Shown: positions 32,401 through 35,659 of the stretch, one piece after another
Layout: each line of letters begins with the position of its first letter
How positions within the stretch are numbered: position 1 is the stretch's first letter
NCBI GenBank assembly: GCA_045591885.1
Contig: JAZNTT010000089.1
Coordinates: forward strand, 1-35,659
Direction of reading: 5' to 3'
Source of the DNA: Colimorpha_A sp045591885
GTDB lineage: Bacteria; Bacillota; Clostridia; Oscillospirales; CAG-272
DNA length: 35,659 nt
Made by a program: the position numbers and the translations under genes
Notes under the pieces: model-generated
Seen by the model: only the letters and a program-made list of their open reading frames with translations
Database searches by the model: none
What the model was told of the DNA's origin: nothing

Positions 32401-32596
32401 ACGTCCATTCGGAAATACCGAGGTTAAAATCGTCCTCGATGTCGTCTGCCGCCCATCCGAAAACCGACGGATCAACTCCGCCGTACACTCCTGCCGGCGA
32501 TGCCGCTTCCGTTTTTATACCAAAAAGCGAGAACGCCGAAAGAATTATCAACAGGCAGAGGAAAACTGATACTGTTTTTCGCTTGTTTTCAGCCAT
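29465..32596 (-). CDS. Large secreted, C-terminally anchored surface protein
   Basis: 1043 residues. Signal peptide about 1-31 (ending KTEA), and a C-terminal membrane segment (about 1006-1028) with a basic tail, so the body faces outward. Two beta-rich stretches, about 50-190 and 200-330, resemble carbohydrate-binding jelly-roll modules (EGSRSLRVNVGSY, FRFIA-type strands, YVLLDTV). The part around 460-790 alternates strands and helices (ITHLFSKEYLDSLDTVMKEYG, VRFVFKLGTGGG, LVGIVLGASVND, YSAALRTVYNASVSVTSGF) like a TIM-barrel glycosidase, perhaps related to DUF5722; this is a weak assignment. A further beta module follows before the anchor. AAGGAG lies eight bases before the ATG. It heads the ireB-ribF unit, 30 bases from ireB. 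Confidence 0.8.
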   Translation of the reverse strand: MAENKRKTVSVFLCLLIILSAFSLFGIKTEAASPAGVYGGVDPSVFGWAADDIEDDFNLGISEWTSNIGSTECVSEMTHAPYAPYEGSRSLRVNVGSYAAGEKIILKKTVTTLTETSYYRFIAAAMYVPAEAKRADVTMRLIGSRGTLTDTKSIDGGKWQTVFFKTDAVNRGTVLRIEFTITLESSGDHYVLLDTVCGCRGVNDDKLAKYMAGSFSAHGCTLDYGKDLTVTLSGEGQYIEAIGIAKPSFGDGIGLRVNMINHTSCRSLTLKYKTELSTEYDKELTVDIPDSDREVTLLFKIPEEKINGYALYFGGAPTGDIEITSIGTSPCFEELSGSGKITECRIARDLKNISVKGSTVLTDEAWDGKVMLYALMPNEENSNIALLREPLAEARVYDGEFSFSVPLDGNANGIFKKYIVAVKMNGELTVLCEPSYVNNPELLAAERTSLPESKKGIRPLPDNYVLYGIAQTALDIDLTELFASSDKEAVTHTAADITHLFSKEYLDSLDTVMKEYGKEGIKVRFVFKLGTGGGIISHPDATGENAAINTKTPEGINALRAVTDLLVRRYGSAGGKTDNLVGIVLGASVNDAYANYNLGAVTLPDLARGYSAALRTVYNASVSVTSGFEVSASLGGVWNGDITVGQRGSFDARSTLEAISDCITAGGDINWKLAYDITPEKGKYAYNELAPDRGVNADRITAANLEALTEFFSLPSFLYNGASRSILLLGNGERKAASVSEEKALTTDYIYTFLRISDRSMKNVSGYIPSREADYEGALKYVGTDLFGSKCEFASSLIGKDRFDSLMLSGSVTDRSYAEAKAGNILPDGIKGESIIFNLKKKNMLTPSLNCITAESGVSYGGRSDWGRIRFGEAENEALRGFVLNSAYPLDLSAAPYISFDVVVSSLPEGVDTVTVTVALYSNKNIAVASTSVSVGGENSVVCDMSEFTHLSSCDRIGIYVTGENGEDIGEPMILVSSVRAHSETLSGEKLRDAINVLAGKDDTVSVYTVINLTMVAAASLAVLALRVVIRNKRTDKKTGDNE

Positions 32597-32636
32597 TTCG
32601 GTGTCTCCTTTCGGTGCGGATAGTTATACATAGTAT

Positions 32637-32666
32637 ATTATATCATACAATTAAGGGGATTTCCAT
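32637..32666 (-). promoter_or_regulatory. Possible promoter of the surface-protein operon
   Basis: Minus strand -10 TATAAT (32637-32642), about 40 bases before the start. The hexamer 17 bases upstream (TGGAAA) is a poor -35. Confidence 0.45.
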
Positions 32667-32704
32667 AGGTTTTGGAAAAAATATTCTTTTTTTCTCAAAG
32701 GGCA

Positions 32705-32736
32705 AGACAAAAGAAAATGGGCAGGCTGCGCCTGCC
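32705..32736 (-). terminator. Intrinsic terminator after the ZIP gene and its downstream remnant
   Basis: GGCAGGC, three-base loop, GCCTGCC (32720-32736). On the minus strand it is followed by CATTTTCTTTTG. It lies ten bases after the stop of the gene remnant. The plus-strand tail (GATTTTG) is weaker. Confidence 0.7.
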
Positions 32737-32746
32737 GATTTTGAAT

Positions 32747-32922
32747 TTATACCGTGATCGGCTTGCCCTCTGCGATCTCGTAAGCGTTACGGACGAGATC
32801 CTCGGGCTTTCTGCCGCCGAAGCAGCAACGGAGATCCGGATGTGCCGACAGAAGCTCGATTATATCCGAGCTGTCTCTGCGAGGCAGGTGCGGGGCAAGC
32901 TCTCAACGCAGATGATCGCGCC
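32747..32922 (-). pseudogene. Remnant of an unidentified gene, frameshifted
   Basis: Between the ZIP gene and the terminator the minus strand encodes a coherent tail with good codon use: APHLPRRDSSDIIELL, then HPDLRCCFGGRKPEDL, then VRNAYEIAEGKPITV and a stop at 32747-32749. Upstream this frame stops at once, but a neighbouring frame continues with GAIICVESL, so a frameshift near 32895-32903 is likely. No start codon or complete gene is present. AAGGAG lies upstream, near the ZIP stop. I do not recognise the family. Confidence 0.5.
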
Positions 32923-32936
32923 TTTTTCTCCTTTTT

Positions 32937-33698
32937 TCACCCGATCAGGGTATCAAAAATGAGCATAAAGCAAAAGCCGAATATCAGCGCATAGGTCGCG
33001 CCGCGTTCGCTTCCGTGCGAATGTGTTTCGGGAATCATTTCGTCGCTTATGACGTATAGCATCGTACCTCCCGCAAACGCAAGCGCGAACGGCAGAATTG
33101 CCGTTGAAACGGTTATCGCAAGGTAGCCGAGAAGCGTTCCGATGACCTCGATAACGCCCGTCATTACCGCTATAAACAGCGTTTTTCCCGGCTTCATTCC
33201 CGAAGCGAGCATCGGTCCGATTATGACCATACCTTCGGGGATATTCTGAAGCGCGATCGCAGCCGCGATCGACAGCGCGTGTGACGTATCACCCGAGCCG
33301 AAGCCGACGCCTGCCGCGATTCCCTCGGGGAAATTATGTATCGCTATCGCGATAACGAAGAGCAGTACCTTATGAAATCTCGCCTGTGCGTCGGGGTGAA
33401 GCTCCTCGTAGCCCGATCCGCCCAGCTTATGCAGATGGGGCGTTAATTTATCTATTAAATTTATGCACAGCGCACCGCAGAAAAGTCCTGCGACCGTTAC
33501 GATAAGTCCGTATTTTCCGCCCTTTTCGACCGACGGAAGTATAAGTCCGATAACTGCCGCCGAGAGCATCACTCCCGCCGCAAATGACAGGACTATATCG
33601 CTGAATTTGTGCGTTGTTTTTCTGAATATGAATCCCAAAAGTGCGCCGATAACCGACGCTCCGCCGACTCCGAGAGCGGTTAACAGTACCATTGTCAT
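32937..33698 (-). CDS. ZIP-family divalent metal transporter
   Basis: 253 residues with about eight membrane segments. The two metal-site helices have the ZIP signatures HNFPEGIA (about 120-127) and QNIPEGMV (about 150-157). The loop before the first contains His residues (HLHKL). The family imports zinc, manganese or iron; bacterial ZupT/GufA-like members of this size are common, and the substrate cannot be read from sequence. GGAG lies before the ATG. It is a short unit with its own promoter, followed by a gene remnant and a terminator. Confidence 0.92.
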   Translation of the reverse strand: MTMVLLTALGVGGASVIGALLGFIFRKTTHKFSDIVLSFAAGVMLSAAVIGLILPSVEKGGKYGLIVTVAGLFCGALCINLIDKLTPHLHKLGGSGYEELHPDAQARFHKVLLFVIAIAIHNFPEGIAAGVGFGSGDTSHALSIAAAIALQNIPEGMVIIGPMLASGMKPGKTLFIAVMTGVIEVIGTLLGYLAITVSTAILPFALAFAGGTMLYVISDEMIPETHSHGSERGATYALIFGFCFMLIFDTLIG

Positions 33699-33731
33699 TT
33701 TTTTGCTCCGTGATACTCTTTATTTGTGTCG

Positions 33732-33760
33732 ATTATACCACACGCGCTGACTGTTGTAAA
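33732..33760 (-). promoter_or_regulatory. Promoter of the ZIP transporter gene
   Basis: Minus strand: -35 TTTACA (33755-33760), 17-base spacer, -10 TATAAT (33732-33737) with extended TGG. No obvious Fur- or Zur-type box overlaps it. Confidence 0.8.
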
Positions 33761-33847
33761 GCAGATTGCGAAATTTTTTCGTCATTTTTTACAATGCCAC
33801 CGCCCGCAAGAAAGCGCAAGTTTTCTCATTTTTTCGTCTTATTCCTC

Positions 33848-33876
33848 TTGCATTACGGACAAAAAAGAATTATAAT
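33848..33876 (+). promoter_or_regulatory. Promoter of guaA
   Basis: -35 TTGCAT (33848-33853), 17-base spacer, -10 TATAAT (33871-33876), about 30 bases before the start. The leader is too short to hold a purine riboswitch. Confidence 0.8.
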
Positions 33877-33905
33877 ATTCATATACTTTCTTTTCGGAGG
33901 AATTT

Positions 33906-34886
33906 ATGGAAAAAATCGTGCGTCCAAGCTCTATGGAGCGTATAAACAATTTTGAGCTTGCAAACAAGTTCATAGACGAGCAGGTCGAGCTCATCCGCAA
34001 GCAGGTCGGAGACAAAAAGGTGCTTCTTGCGCTTTCGGGCGGTGTAGACAGCTCGGTCGTTGCCGCGCTTCTTATAAAGGCGATCGGCAGACAGCTCGTT
34101 TGCGTTCACGTCAATCACGGTCTTATGAGAAAGGGAGAGAGCGAACAGGTTATCGAGGTCTTCGGTGAAGCGCTCGATGCGAATCTCATCTACGTTGATG
34201 CAACCGACCGTTTCCTTGATCTTCTTAAAGACGTAAGTGAGCCCGAAAAGAAGAGAAAGATAATCGGTAACGAATTTATCAAGGTATTCGACGAGGAGTC
34301 GGCAAAGCTCGACGGAATCTCCTTCCTCGCACAGGGTACTATTTACCCCGACATTCTCGAATCCGACGGCGTTAAGGCGCATCACAACGTAGGAGGACTT
34401 CCCGAGGACATGGAAATGTCGCTCGTTGAGCCGCTTGCGCTCCTTTACAAGGACGAGGTCAGAGTTGTCGGCGAGGCGCTCGGTCTTCCGCACGCAATGG
34501 TTTACCGTCAGCCCTTCCCCGGACCCGGTCTCGGCGTTCGTTGCCTCGGTGCCATCACCCGCGACCGTCTCCACGCGCTCCGCCAGGCGGACGCTATCCT
34601 CCGCGAAGAGTTCGATAACTGCGGTCTTGCCCAGAAGGTTTGGCAGTATTTCATCGCAGTTCCCGACTTCAAGAGCGTCGGCGTTCGTGACAGCAAGCGT
34701 TACGAGGGCTGGCCCGCAATCATACGCGCCGTAAATACCACCGACGCGATGACCGCGACGATTGAGGAAATTCCTTACGCCGTACTACACAAAATCACCA
34801 ATCGAATCACTTCCGAGGTCGAGGGAATCAACAGAGTTCTGCTTGATCTGACGCCGAAGCCTGTCGGTACCATAGAGTGGGAGTAA
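33906..34886 (+). CDS. guaA: GMP synthase, ATP pyrophosphatase domain only
   Basis: 326 residues, covering only the synthetase half of GMP synthase. The PP-loop is LLALSGGVDSSVVAALL (about 40-56). The family stretches KRKIIGNEF, AQGTIYPD, HHNVGGLPEDM and YRQPFPGPGLGVR and the dimerisation end VGTIEWE are all present. Bacterial GuaA is usually 510-525 residues with an N-terminal class I glutaminase; that domain is absent here and nowhere else in the window. The start is secure: GGAGG lies five bases upstream and the promoter only 30 bases away, so the gene is not simply truncated. It may use free ammonia or a separately encoded glutaminase, as in the two-subunit archaeal enzyme. Confidence 0.93.
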   Translation: MEKIVRPSSMERINNFELANKFIDEQVELIRKQVGDKKVLLALSGGVDSSVVAALLIKAIGRQLVCVHVNHGLMRKGESEQVIEVFGEALDANLIYVDATDRFLDLLKDVSEPEKKRKIIGNEFIKVFDEESAKLDGISFLAQGTIYPDILESDGVKAHHNVGGLPEDMEMSLVEPLALLYKDEVRVVGEALGLPHAMVYRQPFPGPGLGVRCLGAITRDRLHALRQADAILREEFDNCGLAQKVWQYFIAVPDFKSVGVRDSKRYEGWPAIIRAVNTTDAMTATIEEIPYAVLHKITNRITSEVEGINRVLLDLTPKPVGTIEWE

Positions 34887-34897
34887 ACAAATAATGT

Positions 34898-34941
34898 AAA
34901 TCGGCTCGGATTTAAGCTTCCGAGCCGATTTTGTTTCTTTT
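34898..34941. terminator. Terminator between guaA and the SLOG gene
   Basis: A 12-base stem AATCGGCTCGGA (34899-34910) and TCCGAGCCGATT (34919-34930), then TTGTTTCTTTT on the plus strand. The minus-strand tail TTTACATTATTTG could end the convergent SLOG gene too. Confidence 0.9.
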
Positions 34942-35377
34942 ACAGTTCCGCGTCGCCGAGGTTGATTACGGGAAGGCCGCGCTTTTTCGCCAGACGCGCA
35001 AATTTATACGCTCCACCCCACGTGTTATTCACATAACAGATGCAACAGTCAGCGCGGTCAATAAGCCATCTGTTTCTTTTTTCAATAGCAAATTTCGGGT
35101 GTACCACTTCAAGCTCCTCCGGAAAAATACTGTAGTCACAATATAAATCGTTTTTAAGCGTAAGAGCGGGCATATATGCCAGCACCACCCAAAATCTAAT
35201 ATAAGGATATGATGTTTTGAGCTTCAGTAAACAACTGCAAGCCATACTGTCAAAACCTCCCTGATGCCCGACATAAAAAGTATCGACACCGCTTTTGATA
35301 AGGTCCTCGATAGCGTTTTTCAGCGTTTCTGCGTTTAGTTCACCGACATCCTTATGCCCGAAAAAAGTACAAACCAT
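34940..35377 (-). CDS. SLOG-family (DUF1273-like) nucleotide-binding protein
   Basis: 145 residues with a Rossmann-like fold of the SLOG superfamily. The N-terminal VCTFFGHKDV, the glycine motif YVGHQGGFD (35-43), the VVLAYMP strand, RRN-like KRNRWLIDRAD (100-110) and NTWGGAYKFARLA with GGA at 121-123 match YpsA/DUF1273-like proteins common in Clostridia. SLOG proteins bind nucleotides or nucleotide-derived ligands; some act in signalling or defence, but the role here is unknown. The ATG at 35377 has AAGGGGG eight bases upstream; a further in-frame ATG at 35407 lies in the operator region. It is divergent from an HTH gene with repeated operators between. Confidence 0.82.
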   Translation of the reverse strand: MVCTFFGHKDVGELNAETLKNAIEDLIKSGVDTFYVGHQGGFDSMACSCLLKLKTSYPYIRFWVVLAYMPALTLKNDLYCDYSIFPEELEVVHPKFAIEKRNRWLIDRADCCICYVNNTWGGAYKFARLAKKRGLPVINLGDAEL

Positions 35378-35393
35378 TTTTTGCCCCCTTATT

Positions 35394-35493
35394 ACGATAT
35401 ATCGCAATTATAGCATAGTTTTTCGAAATTTGCGATATATCCCACACGATTTATCGCAAATTTGGATAAAATATTTTTACGATAAATCGCAAA
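35394..35493. promoter_or_regulatory. Divergent control region with four operator-like repeats
   Basis: The motif TTTGCGATWWATCGT occurs four times: 35394-35407 (minus), 35429-35441 (plus, one end incomplete), 35446-35460 (minus) and 35479-35493 (minus). The core GATATATC is itself palindromic. On the minus strand a TATAAT (35407-35412) for the SLOG gene abuts the first copy, so a bound protein would block it. The last copy lies just before the ribosome binding site of the HTH gene. The adjacent HTH protein is the obvious candidate ligand, suggesting autoregulation. Confidence 0.75.
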
Positions 35494-35506
35494 AGAGGGG
35501 AAAGCC

Positions 35507-35659
35507 GTGCGTACAAAGGAAGCTATTGCAAATCGAATACTTCAGCTGTGCAAGGAACGCAGCATTGCCGTTAACGAGCTTGCAAATATTTCAGGTGTTT
35601 CTCCTTCTACCGTTTACAGTATTTTGAATGAAAAAAGTCAAAATCCGGGAGCAGTTACG
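35507..35659 (+). CDS. Xre-family HTH transcriptional regulator (truncated by window end)
   Basis: The frame opens with GTG at 35507, preceded by GAGGGG seven bases upstream, and runs 51 codons to the end of the window without a stop. The product begins RTKEAIANRILQLCKER and continues ELANISGVSPSTVYSILNE, a clear Xre/Cro-type helix-turn-helix (about residues 10-45). It is divergent from the SLOG gene, with four repeated operator-like sites in the 129 bases between. It most likely represses one or both genes. The rest of the protein is outside the window. Confidence 0.82.
   Translation, partial: MRTKEAIANRILQLCKERSIAVNELANISGVSPSTVYSILNEKSQNPGAVT

Noticed and set aside
32672..32962. 96-codon plus-strand open frame between the surface protein and ZIP genes
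   Set aside because: It has no ribosome binding site, and the minus strand of the same stretch gives a more coherent peptide (the gene remnant).
33877..33905. Purine riboswitch before guaA
   Set aside because: The leader is about 30 bases, too short for the aptamer, and no P2/P3 core sequence is present.

Overview
The window looks like a chromosomal piece of a spore-forming Gram-positive bacterium of the class Clostridia, probably an uncultured gut lineage. The evidence is the run HU - rqcP (yabO) - yabP - yabQ - divIC, HPr kinase (hprK), IreB, RqcH, the non-mevalonate gene ispE, consensus sigma-A promoters, GGAGG ribosome binding sites and a moderate G+C content. No rRNA, tRNA or CRISPR array was seen.

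Bases 1-180 are not genomic. Positions 97-180 match, from memory, the two MGI/BGI DNBSEQ library adapters with a 10-base index between them, and bases 1-96 are an exact copy of bases 181-276. Real sequence should be taken to start at 181. Next come a complete tyrosine recombinase gene and acpP, both on the minus strand.

From 1.9 to 11.4 kb the genes run on the plus strand: thyA with a DUF6062 zinc-binding protein; rimO - pgsA - mnmM with overlapping or nearly overlapping ends; mnmG - rsmG, flanked by inverted copies of a palindromic repeat; and an ECF-type sigma factor with a membrane-anchored partner. From 11.4 to 33.7 kb all genes run on the minus strand, in several units. In transcription order these are: a ZIP metal transporter; a 1043-residue cell-surface protein - ireB - ribF - DD-carboxypeptidase homologue - truB - recD2; comFC - MreB-like protein - acetyltransferase; rqcH - hprK - lipoprotein; HU - rqcP - yabP - yabQ - divIC; and beta-lactamase-like protein - hypothetical - DUF554 - ispE. 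The right end has a GMP synthase lacking its glutaminase domain (plus), a SLOG-family protein (minus) and a divergent, truncated HTH regulator (plus). Four copies of one operator-like motif lie between the last two.

Most genes are housekeeping: tRNA and ribosome modification (rimO, mnmM, mnmG, rsmG, truB), ribosome quality control (rqcH, rqcP), lipids, nucleotides, division and sporulation. The least ordinary observations are: (i) two membrane-anchored proteins with the penicillin-binding/beta-lactamase fold whose catalytic motifs are all degraded; (ii) the SLOG/HTH pair with four repeated operators; (iii) the stand-alone GMP synthase ATPase domain; (iv) two palindromic intergenic repeat families, one with a hairpin whose sequence differs between copies while pairing is kept; (v) adapter contamination that imitates a recombinase-associated repeat. 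I found no clear new multi-gene defence or mobile system.
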